Shown here one piece after another: positions 38,214-47,548 of a stretch of 64,000 nucleotides of DNA. The stretch is from Chrysoperla carnea (Eukaryota; Arthropoda; Insecta; Neuroptera; Chrysopidae). Numbering within the stretch: the stretch's first letter is position 1; every line of letters begins with the position of its first letter. The notes beneath the pieces are model-generated. The model was not told the origin of the DNA. It saw only the letters and a program-made list of their open reading frames with translations, and ran no database searches. Made by a program: the position numbers and the translations under genes. The stretch spans positions 99,061,435-99,125,434 of the forward strand of contig NC_058338.1 of NCBI RefSeq assembly GCF_905475395.1. Direction: 5' to 3'.

Positions 38214-38336
38214 CAGTAAAATGTATCTGAAACATTGAAGAACGCGGTAATTTCAAGTCACTCAACCCAAGCTAGTAGTACACGCGTTCTCTTATCAACT
38301 GCAATAATCCAAATTACGGATCATAAGGGTAACCTC
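37593..38336. repeat. Inverted duplication around the BEL gag fragment
   Basis: About 150 bp at 37,593-37,745 (starting GGAGGTTACCCTTATGATCC) recurs as the reverse complement at 38,185-38,336 (ending GGATCATAAGGGTAACCTCC) with about 90% identity by eye. The segment is protease-leader sequence, so one copy lies in the proper place and the other sits inverted at the 5' edge of the gag fragment. Confidence 0.85.
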
Positions 38337-38345
38337 CAAATAAAT

Positions 38346-38695
38346 AAAAGTTAAAATATCAACTAAACTGTGTGTGCTCCCCAACAATAAATGAATTAAA
38401 ATCGTGTGGTGAAATATTTAGAAATTTTCATTTCAACAAGTTTGGTTTAGACATTTTGTATGCAACATATTATTTTGTGGTTTTTACTAGATTATGAAAC
38501 AATGCATTCTTTGTTAAAACATGGGCTACTTATAACATATATTAAATATTAACAATAGAAAATAATATGTTGCATACAAAATGTCTCACATCAAACATGC
38601 AATGAAAATTTCAAAATATTTCACCACACGATTTTAATTCATTTATTGTTGGGGGAGCACACACAGTTTAGTAAGTAGTTAGTATTTTAACTTCA
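38346..38695. repeat. Inverted pair of probable BEL LTR ends
   Basis: Arms 38,346-38,480 and 38,558-38,695 are reverse complements, sharing TGTGTGTGCTCCCC, CAACAATAAATGAATTAAAA, TCGTGTGGTGAAATATTT and ACATTTTGTATGCAACATAT. The right arm directly follows the end of the BEL integrase frame (minus strand), where a 3' LTR beginning TGTGTG would be expected. Confidence 0.75.
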
Positions 38696-39250
38696 ATATT
38701 TTTCATTTTGATGGATGCGGCCCTGATTATGCCATCTTGGCCCGGGTGGATGCTAATCACCAGACCCAACTGCCACTTTAATGGAGGTAAATTGTCATCT
38801 TTGACAATCACTAGAACTCAAGGTGTTATAACATTTTTACGTTTGTTTTTCATTTTACTCGTGTTTGCATTTCACTAATATATTCTTTAGACCACCTGGC
38901 TCAAAAATGTTGTACACACTGTGGCACTAATTGGAAATGCGACAACCTATTGCTTGGTGTGGTTGTTAACATATCTTGTAGGATGGCTGTCAAGGCATCG
39001 CCGATAAGAAAATGACCGGGCGGTAAGGCATCAAGGTCATTGGGATCGCTTGATAACGGAAGTAATGGACGTGAATTTAGGCAAGCTTCTGCCTGAGTTA
39101 AAAATTGTTCAAAAGTCAACAATGAATTTTTGATGACTCTATAGAGGTGGTGTTTTGTCGATTTAACACCGGCCTTCCAAATTCCTCAGAAGTGGGAGGA
39201 GTTTGCTAGGATGAAATGCCAATTCATACTTTGTTTTGACGTTTCATTTA
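38690..39250 (-). pseudogene. BEL/Pao integrase C-terminal fragment
   Basis: Read from 39,250 downward: NWHFILANSSHF, a stop, then GIWKAGVKSTKHHLYRVI, EACLNSRPL, LSSDPNDLDALPPGHFLIG, RLSHFQLVPQCVQHF, and after a break DDNLPPLKWQLG and HPGQDGIIRAASIK. All are landmark strings of the BEL/Pao integrase and its C-terminal domain. On the minus strand this lies upstream of the gag/protease fragment, the reverse of element order, so the locus is rearranged or holds two copies. The right end abuts the tail of the non-LTR element. Confidence 0.82.
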
Positions 39251-39474
39251 TTATATTGTCTTCATTTTTGTCTAAATAATAATAATAAGCTTTATTGATA
39301 TAAATTAATAAAATTTGAATCAAACAAAGTTCAAACTTAAATAACAAATCCTGACAAAAAGTTAAAGAAAAAAAATTAAGAAAGCAATAATACTAGTAAT
39401 AATAACAGAAATAATAATATAATAATCGTATAACTAAAAAGTTAGAAAAAATACAAAGATGCAAAGTAAACAGT

Positions 39475-42400
39475 TTACACAAGAAAATTTTTTCTTTTTT
39501 CCAAAAACCCACTTATAAATTTACAAACTTTCACACACATAGACGGATCTCTCACATTTAAAATATTGTCAACTGTATCACCCAATACACGTATAATATG
39601 GTCTCGCATTACTAAGTCAACTCCCGCACAGTCTAAGAGAAGATGATGACCTGACTCGCACCCATTGCACAAAACACACACACGTTCTCCATCTCTCTTC
39701 GCCTTGTTTTCCAAAGCAAATCTTCCGAGTCTAAAATTTGTTAATACTCTTCTCAAACTCCTATCATCTAACATTTTTAAATATGGGGCTCCATTATCAA
39801 ATTTTCCTATTATATTAAAGGTTTGTAGAGACCTTTTGCTTGCAACACTTTTCAGCATATTATCTCTATAAAAATCTTCCACACGAGCTTTTACGTGTTT
39901 TTTCCATTGGATATAATCCACATTGCTCCCAACGTGAAGTATGCCTTCATCCACTAACTTTCTAGCACAGTCATTCATTTGTATGTAATTAATACAATTT
40001 TTAGCGCTTTCTTTTTGTATCAGCCTACCTTCATTGTTCAAAACTCTAAACATGTAAGAGAGAGATTGCTGAGTTATATATGCTTCCAGCGGAAATTCAC
40101 CAATTTCTAGCAATAAAGCATCGCTCGGCGTACACTTAGCTACGCCCAGAATTTCTTTATAGATTAAGTTTAAGAATTTTGTTAATTCCACAGAATGCTC
40201 TAAACCCCATACTTGGCAAGCAAATGTGAGTAATGGAATTATCAAAGCTTTAACCATTTGGATTATTACCTTAAAAGGAAATTCATTGTATCCATACATT
40301 TGTTTACGAATGGACATCCACACACTCCTTGCTTTAACTATCATATTTTCATGGTGTGTCTTCCACTGCCCATTATAGTTGATGTATGTTCCCAAATATT
40401 TAAATACTTTCACATTCTCAATAATTTTTCCACTAATAGACCACTGCTCCTTCACACTATGCTTAGAGCCTTTACTAATTATAAGCATTTTTGTTTTTTC
40501 TGTATTTAAATTTAAATACCATCGATTGCAATACTCATTTACATTAGCCAAAGCTCTTCTCATTCCTCCTATACTTTGTGAAAGCAGAACCACGTCATCT
40601 GCATACATCAGTAGTTTTATCTCATGAGATCCAAAGCAAGGTCCAACAGTGTCCAAAGAATTCAAATACTTGGGCAGATCATTTATAAATAGAATGAAAA
40701 GAAGAGCGGATAATTGGCATCCTTGACGAACACCTCTATCACTACTAAAGGTCTCAGTTACTGCATTACTATCGTATTTAATGCACCATGATGCATTAAC
40801 GTAAATCGACTTAACTGCTTCAATTAAATCGTTTGGTATGCCCATATTATATAATTTTTCCCAAAGCATGTCTCTGTTTACCAAGTCGAAAGCCTTGGTA
40901 AAATCGAGAAAACAACAATAGAGTTTACTCCGTTTCATACGGATGCTTCTGTCAATAAGGCCTTTAAGGACAATAATATTGTCCTGCACTCCATATCCTT
41001 TCCTAAAACCAGATTGATATTCAGATATAATACTGTTATCTTCAACCCATTTCGTGATTTTGTTCGCAAGCATTCCCGTGTATACTTTACTTATGTTAGG
41101 CAAGAGAGACAGACCCCTATAATTATTAGCATCCTTTTTGTTCCCCTTTCCTTTATAGAGGTTACATATGACACCTGTCGACCATGCTGACGGAAAATAT
41201 GTATTTTGCCCCATTTTTTGAAAGAGTCCCGTTAACACACTTACAAAGCTATGATGAGTGCTAAGACATAAAATGAATTCATTCAGAATGCCATCCTTTC
41301 CAGGTGCTTTGCCCTTTTTGACATTCATTAGCGACCACTGTACATCCTCTACACTCCATTCGAGACCTGGAACTGTTGTTCTGTTGTTTGAATTAATATT
41401 ATTTACAGACGCATCATCATGATTAAATAAATCTTTGTAATGCTTGATCCAATTTCTTATAGGTATTTGCTTGCTGTCATATATGTTTCGCGTTTTTATT
41501 TGTTGCCATAGTTTTTGTGTGTCGTTTGTCTCTAGAGCGTTTTTTATGTTTTCAATTTTCTTTTTTTCCAAGCATTTTTTTTTATGACTACAAAGTAGTT
41601 TGTATTCACGCTTGCTATTTAAAAAGAGTTGAATATTATTTACAGATTTCATCTTTCTCATTTCCCTTAAGCATTTTTTCATAAACTTTCTTTTAGCTAA
41701 GCATTCACTATCGAACCATTCACATTTGCCAATTGGGTTATGACACGCCATATTATGTTTTCTGGAATCGGATAATAGATATTCTATCCACAAATCAAAC
41801 ACTTTAACAGCCGAATCTAACTCGTTTTGTTCAGTAAAGTATTCAATTCCAATTTTGAAAAATTCGGATTCCGATGACGAAAGTCTATTTTCAACTAACT
41901 TTTCACTTTTCGTTGACCATTTATATCCTTTAATCGAAAATAATCGTACCCCACAATCCAAATTCTTCCTTACATTACCATTGCTGATAATTGAAAGCTC
42001 AATCGGAAAATGATAGGAAAGACATTCTTCACCAACATTCATCTTGTCAACATGTTGAAACAGCTCTTGTGACAAAATTATATAATCAATAACACTAGAA
42101 CCTAGTGAGCTAACATATGTCCATTCTCCATGTAAATCACCGTTTACTCTCCCGTTGGCTAAATATAATTGCGTACGTTCACAAAGCTGAAGTAAATGCT
42201 TGCCATACTTATTGACTTTATCGTCTTTGCTTAATCTGTCATTTAAAGTCAAGCCATAAGTGTCAATTTCTTCTATTTCAAGTTCTTTCATTCTGGCGGT
42301 CCTAGCATTAAAGTCCCCTCCAATAATTATTTGAGCAAAGGGGAATTTTTTCGACAGTTGCAATATTTCCTCCTCAAGAAGAGTAAATATATTGTGTTTC

Positions 42401-42780
42401 GCATAACGTGAGCTTTCAGGATGTATATAAATTATTCCCAATAAAATGTTCATTTTATTCACTCTTAATAACGACCACAGACTTTCGTCCAATTCAGTAT
42501 TTAAGAACTTAATATTATTTTCCCATTCCGATTTGTATAATAATGCTATACCACCGGGATACCGACCCTTCTCTGAAAATCTATGCCTATTCTTTAAAAT
42601 ACATTCATATCCCCGTACATTACATTTACTTCCCTCTGGCATCCAAGTTTCAGTGAGACCAATAAAATCAAATTTTTCTTTATATTTTAAAAATGTTTCA
42701 TCGTTTAACCTTTTATACAAGCCTTCGATATTCCAAAAACAAAAATTTAGAGTTCCTAGTTTTTTGCAGATGGGATTTTT
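39475..42780 (-). CDS. Non-LTR element ORF2: endonuclease-reverse transcriptase
   Basis: The replication enzyme: nicks the target and copies the RNA. Open from 42,780 (after a TAA at 42,783-42,781) to 39,475, about 1,100 codons. Counted from the TTG at 42,720: the APE endonuclease covers residues 1-240, with FCFWNIEGL just before the TTG, then LTETW, GGDFNART and SYHFPIEL. RT spans about 469-735, with GKAPGKDG, LDFTKAFD, GVRQGCQLS and the catalytic MYADD near residue 704. A Cys/His cluster CVLCNGC...GHHLLLDC is near 1,015-1,030. The first in-frame ATG falls inside the endonuclease after its catalytic Glu, so translation must come from ORF1 by frameshifting or by reinitiation at a non-AUG codon. 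No internal stop: potentially active. Confidence 0.88.
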   Translation of the reverse strand, partial: KNPICKKLGTLNFCFWNIEGLYKRLNDETFLKYKEKFDFIGLTETWMPEGSKCNVRGYECILKNRHRFSEKGRYPGGIALLYKSEWENNIKFLNTELDESLWSLLRVNKMNILLGIIYIHPESSRYAKHNIFTLLEEEILQLSKKFPFAQIIIGGDFNARTARMKELEIEEIDTYGLTLNDRLSKDDKVNKYGKHLLQLCERTQLYLANGRVNGDLHGEWTYVSSLGSSVIDYIILSQELFQHVDKMNVGEECLSYHFPIELSIISNGNVRKNLDCGVRLFSIKGYKWSTKSEKLVENRLSSSESEFFKIGIEYFTEQNELDSAVKVFDLWIEYLLSDSRKHNMACHNPIGKCEWFDSECLAKRKFMKKCLREMRKMKSVNNIQLFLNSKREYKLLCSHKKKCLEKKKIENIKNALETNDTQKLWQQIKTRNIYDSKQIPIRNWIKHYKDLFNHDDASVNNINSNNRTTVPGLEWSVEDVQWSLMNVKKGKAPGKDGILNEFILCLSTHHSFVSVLTGLFQKMGQNTYFPSAWSTGVICNLYKGKGNKKDANNYRGLSLLPNISKVYTGMLANKITKWVEDNSIISEYQSGFRKGYGVQDNIIVLKGLIDRSIRMKRSKLYCCFLDFTKAFDLVNRDMLWEKLYNMGIPNDLIEAVKSIYVNASWCIKYDSNAVTETFSSDRGVRQGCQLSALLFILFINDLPKYLNSLDTVGPCFGSHEIKLLMYADDVVLLSQSIGGMRRALANVNEYCNRWYLNLNTEKTKMLIISKGSKHSVKEQWSISGKIIENVKVFKYLGTYINYNGQWKTHHENMIVKARSVWMSIRKQMYGYNEFPFKVIIQMVKALIIPLLTFACQVWGLEHSVELTKFLNLIYKEILGVAKCTPSDALLLEIGEFPLEAYITQQSLSYMFRVLNNEGRLIQKESAKNCINYIQMNDCARKLVDEGILHVGSNVDYIQWKKHVKARVEDFYRDNMLKSVASKRSLQTFNIIGKFDNGAPYLKMLDDRSLRRVLTNFRLGRFALENKAKRDGERVCVLCNGCESGHHLLLDCAGVDLVMRDHIIRVLGDTVDNILNVRDPSMCVKVCKFISGFLEKRKNFLV

Positions 42781-43490
42781 TTATTTCCTGAGCTGTTACT
42801 GAAGGCCTCTCTGGCTTTTTTAGCCGTAGGCAGACTGCCACGAATATGATGCTCTTCTTGAGAGAACTGATCTTCTTCTACTGATGATTCTGGTTTGGGT
42901 CTTTTGCTACTACCATTTTCTTTTTTCCGCTTCAAACGCTCTTGCTTTGCTTTAATACGCAAGTTTAGTGGCAAATCATCGTTCAGGTATATCTTGGTGC
43001 CTTTTAATTTAGCTCGTTGTCTAAAAATTTGATCTTTGACCTTCATATCTTTTAATATAACTTTTAAAGGCCCTCTATTACCCAATCTGAATACTTGGTC
43101 AAAGTCATCCATAGATATTTCTAAAGACATTCTTTCACAAAGTTCGTTGAGAAGTACATTCGCAAGTCCCTCAGTACTTTCCCCGTCAACATAGTTAATA
43201 CCATGAACGATTATGTTTTTCCTATTAATTGTTTTTTGTAGTTTGGTCACATTGTCTTCTAAAAGAGTAATTTTGTTTTGCTGATCCAAAAGTTTTTCCT
43301 TAAGAGACACATTTTCTGCTTGCAGAGCAACCAAATTATCTTTAATTTCCTTTAGGTCCCCTTTAACACTTTTTTCCGACTCGTCCAACCTACTCATAAT
43401 AGCACAAAACATTTCTTCGATTTTTTTATCCATTTCACTATTCACCGAATAGATACGTGCAATTGTACTGAGGTTTTTAATTAAATGCAA
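42756..43490 (-). CDS. Non-LTR element ORF1 protein (coiled coil, RNA-binding)
   Basis: Chaperone/RNA-packaging protein of the element. 244 codons from the first ATG. A later ATG at 43,433 (MDKKIEEMF) is the more natural start, as it opens the coiled coil. The heptad-rich coiled coil runs from about residue 20 to 90 (DESEKSVKGDLKEIKDNL, LKEKLLDQQNKITLLED). It is followed by an RNKNIIVHGI-like strand (here RKNIIVHGINYV), the mark of ORF1p-type RRM domains, and a Lys/Arg-rich tail. The frame is intact to TAG at 42,756. The stop is preceded by GCA AAA AAC, a -1 frameshift heptamer. Confidence 0.8.
   Translation of the reverse strand: MHLIKNLSTIARIYSVNSEMDKKIEEMFCAIMSRLDESEKSVKGDLKEIKDNLVALQAENVSLKEKLLDQQNKITLLEDNVTKLQKTINRKNIIVHGINYVDGESTEGLANVLLNELCERMSLEISMDDFDQVFRLGNRGPLKVILKDMKVKDQIFRQRAKLKGTKIYLNDDLPLNLRIKAKQERLKRKKENGSSKRPKPESSVEEDQFSQEEHHIRGSLPTAKKAREAFSNSSGNKKIPSAKN
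42759..42765 (-). promoter_or_regulatory. Putative -1 ribosomal frameshift site A_AAA_AAC
   Basis: In ORF1 phase the sequence is GC A AAA AAC TAG, the canonical X_XXY_YYZ slippery heptamer directly before the ORF1 stop. Slipping back one base gives AAA AAA CTA GGA ACT, which is exactly the ORF2 frame. The two ORFs overlap by 25 nt and ORF2 has no usable ATG. No strong downstream stem is obvious by eye. Confidence 0.6.
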
Positions 43491-43679
43491 TGCAGTTACT
43501 CCGATACAAAAAAGAAGCTCGTGTAATAAATAAAAAATTATGAGCCTGATTGAATCCTTTACGCCAATACCCCGCTTTATATGTAGGTATACACCACTTC
43601 TATGATATAAATGATAACTTTATTTTATAACATTTATTATTTTCAAATAATAAAAGAAGTATTAATAAAATCAATTTTA

Positions 43680-43770
43680 TTTATGCGCACGGCCTAGGAT
43701 CGAACTCCCCTTGACACAACTATTTCAATTAGAATCAGTTCACTTAGAGCTCTCGGCCACTATGAGTTAT
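43680..43770 (-). other. tRNA-like SINE head (candidate)
   Basis: On the - strand: GTGGCCGAGAGCTCTAAG (A-box-like, as in Ser/Leu-type tRNAs), then an ACTGATTCTAATTG stem-loop region, then GGAGTTCGATCC (B-box) and CTAGGCC. This matches the order of a tRNA with a long variable arm. AT-rich sequence follows at the 3' side, as in a SINE. Could also be a tRNA pseudogene; the acceptor stem does not close convincingly. Confidence 0.5.
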
Positions 43771-44044
43771 ACAAATTAATCCAGATTTATTCAAAGTAAC
43801 TGTTAATTAAGTTTGTTTTTCATCAAAACTTGACGTTGATAAAGATGGTTACTTACTTTTGCTTTTACTTTTACTTTTGTCTAAAAATCTTGCAAGTTCA
43901 GCACTTGCTCCAACAAAATTTGTTTAAAAGCCTATACACAAATCAGCAGATACACCGCCTAATTAATAACATCGCTTGTTTCAAGTATTTCTATAGTTAT
44001 CGAAAATTATTCTGTCTCGATTAATTGGTTTTATGAGGGTATGT

Positions 44045-44385
44045 AAAATACTGAGCAAGGAACAGCATGGCTTTACACAGGGTAACTCAACGGAAACTCC
44101 AATAATGAGCTTTTTAAATAATATACTAACAATCGATAATCACCAAAACTGTGTAGGTATATTCTGTGATTTGAGTATACTCAAATACTCTTTGTAAAGA
44201 AGCTTTTGACTGAGTAAATCACGACGCTTTGCTAATGTAAACTTGAATTTATGGGTACACGGAGCGTTGGATTGAATTTGTTTCGCTCCTGTTTATGTGA
44301 TATCAATGTACAGTGTAGTCCTACATCAAAATATTAGGTCCAATATTGTTTCTTCTATGCTATATGACAGCACTAGTAGGTAGGT
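44045..44385 (+). pseudogene. Decayed non-LTR reverse transcriptase fragment
   Basis: The frame from about 44,045 reads ILSKEQHGFTQGNSTETPI, then VGIFCDLS, matching the QHGFRKGKSTETA...VGIFLDLSKAFD region of non-LTR RTs. After a frame change, EAFD, VNHDALL and a later LGPILFLL follow the family order. Several stops. No ends seen. It belongs to a different lineage from the intact element next door. Confidence 0.65.
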
Positions 44386-45026
44386 ACATACGTTTAAATT
44401 TCCCTATGACAGTAATGTTAAACGCATGTTTTATCATAGAAATAAATATAAACACTTAAGTTAATAAAGTGAATAAAAAGTATTTAAAAATAAATTATTA
44501 TACCTACTTAACATTGTCCTTTTGCGAATTGTATTTCTGACACTCGATGCAAGCAAGAAAAGGTAAAATTTGTGATATTTATAAAGTTAATAAGAAAAAG
44601 TGTATCGCGAAGAACCGATTTAACTACTGAAAAAATAAATAAAAATACTTATTTGTGTACTAAACATTTCATAAATTCAAATGGTCCTACAATAGAAAAT
44701 CCAAAGATGTACCTACTACCTACGCATTAGTGTTGTCATTTAGCGGATCATTTTTAATCTTCAGAGGAAAAAGGCTAATTGATTTACTTTAAAAGAATCT
44801 TTAAGCCAATATTGTATTGTACCCCAATAGCCAGAGCAAAAAAAGTAGTTTCATAATGCAATTCACTGCAGAAATTTTTTTCGTCTTGGAACATATTTAG
44901 GGGTATTCTCCAAGTGTAAATCCAAATTGGCGGGATACGGGGACGTGAGCTTCAGCCACCATCTTGGAAAACACGTTTTATCAAATATCTCGCGAACCGG
45001 ACATCGTATAAGAAAATTGGTATTGA
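44386..45026. other. Non-coding stretch
   Basis: No gene. The right part (44,880-45,020) contains CACCATCTTGGAAAACACG and may be the outer arm of the fold-back element that follows. Confidence 0.5.
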
Positions 45027-45575
45027 TCATTTTCATAGAGAAAAACATTTTCTATAACTTTTATTCGAAACTTTTCTGTATAATGCATAGGTTTTCTTAA
45101 TATGGTTATTAAGAAATAACCAAATTTTTCTTAATATGGTTATTGCTAAATGTATAGTTAACGGTTCACGGTATATTAAAAATGGTGATTAGCAAATTTG
45201 TAGAACATATAATTTCCAATAAATTTCATCCAAAAGTTTTTGCTGTAATATTCGTAGTTTGAGAGCTATAGGCCAATAACCAGATATTTGTGCAGTAAAT
45301 TGTAGAAAGAAATACCTTGTTATTGGTCTATAGCTCCTAAACTAAGAATGTTACGACAAAAAGTTTCCAACGAAATTTATTGGAAATTATATGTTCTAAA
45401 AATTTGTTTATTACCAATTTTCATGTGCCATGAACCGTTAACTATGTATTTAGTAATAACCATATTAAGAAAAATTTGGAGCGGTACAAATAAAACCCCT
45501 TGAATTATACAGAAACAAAATTCAAATTAAATTTATAGAAAATGTTATTTTCTATGAAAAAGATATCTACCATTT
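45027..45575. mobile_element. ~550-bp fold-back MITE-like element
   Basis: Left arm motifs CATTTTCTATAACTT, TCTTAATATGGTTATTGC, TAGTTAACGGTTCA, AACATATAATTTCCAATAAA and TTTGAGAGCTATAGGCCAAT are answered in inverse order on the right (ATTGGTCTATAGCTCCTAAA, TTTATTGGAAATTATATGTT, TGAACCGTTAACTA, GTAATAACCATATTAAGA). The loop at about 45,275-45,310 is short. The left arm has an extra duplicated TTCTTAATATGGTTATT. Non-coding. Confidence 0.8.
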
Positions 45576-46435
45576 GTTGTTGATCTATTTCATATATTGA
45601 GTATAAAAAGTATTGAAACATGCGCAAGGAAGGAGATTCAGAATCAATACTCAGGTATTAGGTATTCAAGTAAGGTTTTGCTTGAACAATATCAACATCG
45701 AATAATTCTAGTACAATTATTTATTATAAACAATCTAATCGTTAAATATAATATGTTTAAAATACACTACGGTAAAGGTAAGGTATTAATTAAGGATACA
45801 TTTAATGTAATACAAGCTGCTGTCTATAAGAAAATAATTATGTACATTTTAAAAGATTTAAGGTTGTTATGAAGAAAATGTTATTTAATGACAAACTTTA
45901 CAAAAATTTACACTCAATTTTATTAATATAATAATAAAAATAGTATGATCAAATTAACTTTTTGACTTTTTTAACTTTTAAGTTCAGAAAAAAAAAATTG
46001 CCTTAGTAAATTCTTATAAAAAGTTGATGAAAAATTTTTGCTAACCAGGGGTAATATGCCTAGTATTTAGATAAATTTAAAAAAAAAAGAAGTAAGCGAA
46101 AAAGAATGTATGTTTCGTCGAGTTAATGGTCGACTTATCGATGAGATACAATTTTAACTTTTTCTTAAACATAGCTCTATTCAGCGATCTAATGTTATCA
46201 GAAGTTTGATTATATATAATTTTATTATCATATTATTTTTAACAATGGACTTTGTTGTTTGTATCGAATTGAGATTATTTTTAAATCTTGTGTCGTAATT
46301 TTGATTTTGCTGGTTTCGCTCAAGTAAATTCAAATTTTTTTTTTTTTTTTTGCAAACTTAGTGCAAGACTATAGGCTGTGAATTTTAAATTTTTTGAAAA
46401 AACTTTTGCAAGAAGTGCGGTTATCAATTCTTGCA
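45576..46435. other. Non-coding stretch
   Basis: AT-rich; a 91-codon frame at 45,597-45,872 has no recognisable similarity and no supporting signal. Nothing else seen. Confidence 0.5.
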
Positions 46436-46824
46436 ATTCGCTCCGAGCGTGAATTTCGTTTCCATGACAACGATACACTACTTTAATTATAGAATTAATG
46501 GATGCATATATAATTGTGTGGATTGCATTGAAAACTTACATTTAAAATTTAATATTCTTGTTTCACAAATTTAAATAAATAATTACGATAATTAACATTT
46601 GAAAAATCATATTTGTACAATTTGATTTCTTATTTTCACAATTTTTAATGCATTAAGTTTAATTAATTAGTGTTTTTCAATCATTTTAATTTGACAGTTT
46701 CTATATCATTAACATGTAAATAATTGCAAATTAGTCATAACAGCCCACTTTATCTCCAAAATTTTTCACTTAAAGCGCTGGCATCGATTTTATTATCCCC
46801 ACCATGACTACGCACACAACGAAT
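46436..46824 (-). mobile_element. ATTCG...CGAAT element, uninterrupted copy
   Basis: 389 bp, reverse orientation, from ATTCGCTCCGAGCGTG to CACACAACGAAT. The cleanest complete member and the reference for reading the nested pair at 13,745-14,515. Non-coding. Confidence 0.87.
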
Positions 46825-47249
46825 AGCAGGTAAGGTATTTTTTTGTGTTTTTTAAACAAATTCAAAGATAGTGTTGTGTATTAATCTAAGAGTTGGCTGG
46901 TAAAATAATTTTTATCAAGAGTTATAACCAAGAGCTTGACTGTATTTTTAAGTTCAATATCACCAAAAATAAGCAAGTGACAGGGAACCAAATTTTTCAT
47001 CTAAGTTATAAATCTTAATCGCTTGTCTTTTACATACATTCAGGGCTAAACCCAAGATTAAACATGTATTTACGGAGCGTTTACTTTTTATTGGAATTTA
47101 TTATTATTTTGAAGAAGATACTTGTGTATTTCCATATTTTTTTGAGCTCGAATTTGGATTTAGAGAGCCTACAAACCCCCTAAATAAATTTATTTTCTAT
47201 TTTTATATTTTACAACAGGGTAATAGTTTATATTTTACAACAGGGTAAC
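46825..47249 (+). other. Left flank of the interrupted repeat-protein gene
   Basis: Sequence just before the Copia insertion. TATATTTTACAACAGGGTAA occurs twice (about 47,204 and 47,230) as a tandem duplication; each holds a possible 3' splice site ACAACAG. If the Copia element and one target duplication are removed, the frame ...QGNHPYNDLPYGG runs from here into the repeat exon at 51,583. A short frame with ATG at 47,064 is in the same phase, but a TAA at 47,181 separates it. No firm start or promoter can be given. Confidence 0.4.
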
Positions 47250-47424
47250 TGTTGTAATGTTTTAGAACCAGTGGTATCTAATATGAATATGATGAGATAG
47301 ACAATGAAGTTGGTTACTAAACGGAACTGTCAGTTGTGTAATGTCTTTGTCATAAGTAAAAAGTGTAATCAAACTGTTTAACCACTTACATCAATTAAAC
47401 CAATTCTGCTTCCCCATACAACAG
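47250..47424 (+). repeat. Copia 5' LTR (175 bp, internally deleted)
   Basis: TGTTGTAATG...CATACAACA. Compared with the right LTR it lacks 39 bp (after AAAAAGTGTAAT), including the CAATAAATA poly(A)-type signal. Three substitutions are visible between the LTRs. Confidence 0.93.
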
Positions 47425-47441
47425 GTTATTAAGCCCAGTTA
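47425..47441 (+). promoter_or_regulatory. Copia primer-binding site
   Basis: GGTTATTAAGCCCAGTT directly after the LTR. Copia elements prime from an internally cleaved initiator tRNA-Met, whose complement has the form GGTTATGGGCCCAG. The match here is imperfect in the middle. Confidence 0.6.
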
Positions 47442-47548
47442 CATTTTTTTTGTTGTTTTGGGAGTGGTCCGTTTTATAAAACTTCTCGTAATCCGTTAAC
47501 CTATAAATAGTTTATTACGCGCTGTGAAGTTTAAAATTTTATTACAAA

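Larger units (their letters stand above)
39276..43560 (-). mobile_element. Non-LTR retrotransposon with two intact ORFs
   Basis: About 4.3 kb on the - strand: a short 5' leader (to about 43,560, boundary approximate), ORF1, ORF2, then a 3' UTR with AATAAA ending in a TTA-repeat tail (39,277-39,291). It carries an APE-type endonuclease and a reverse transcriptase, so it copies by target-primed reverse transcription. No poly(A) tail but a short simple repeat at the 3' end. The sequence beyond the tail is BEL integrase, so the element probably inserted there. Clade not fixed; the RT is of the L2/Crack/Jockey-like general type. Confidence 0.88.

Noticed and set aside
42446..42802. 118-codon + strand frame over the LINE
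   Set aside because: Shadow of ORF2/ORF1 on the opposite strand.
47064..47183. 39-codon frame (MYLRSVYFLL...) as a signal-peptide exon for the repeat protein
   Set aside because: Same phase as the repeat frame, but a TAA at 47,181 separates them and hydrophobic text is expected by chance in such AT-rich DNA.
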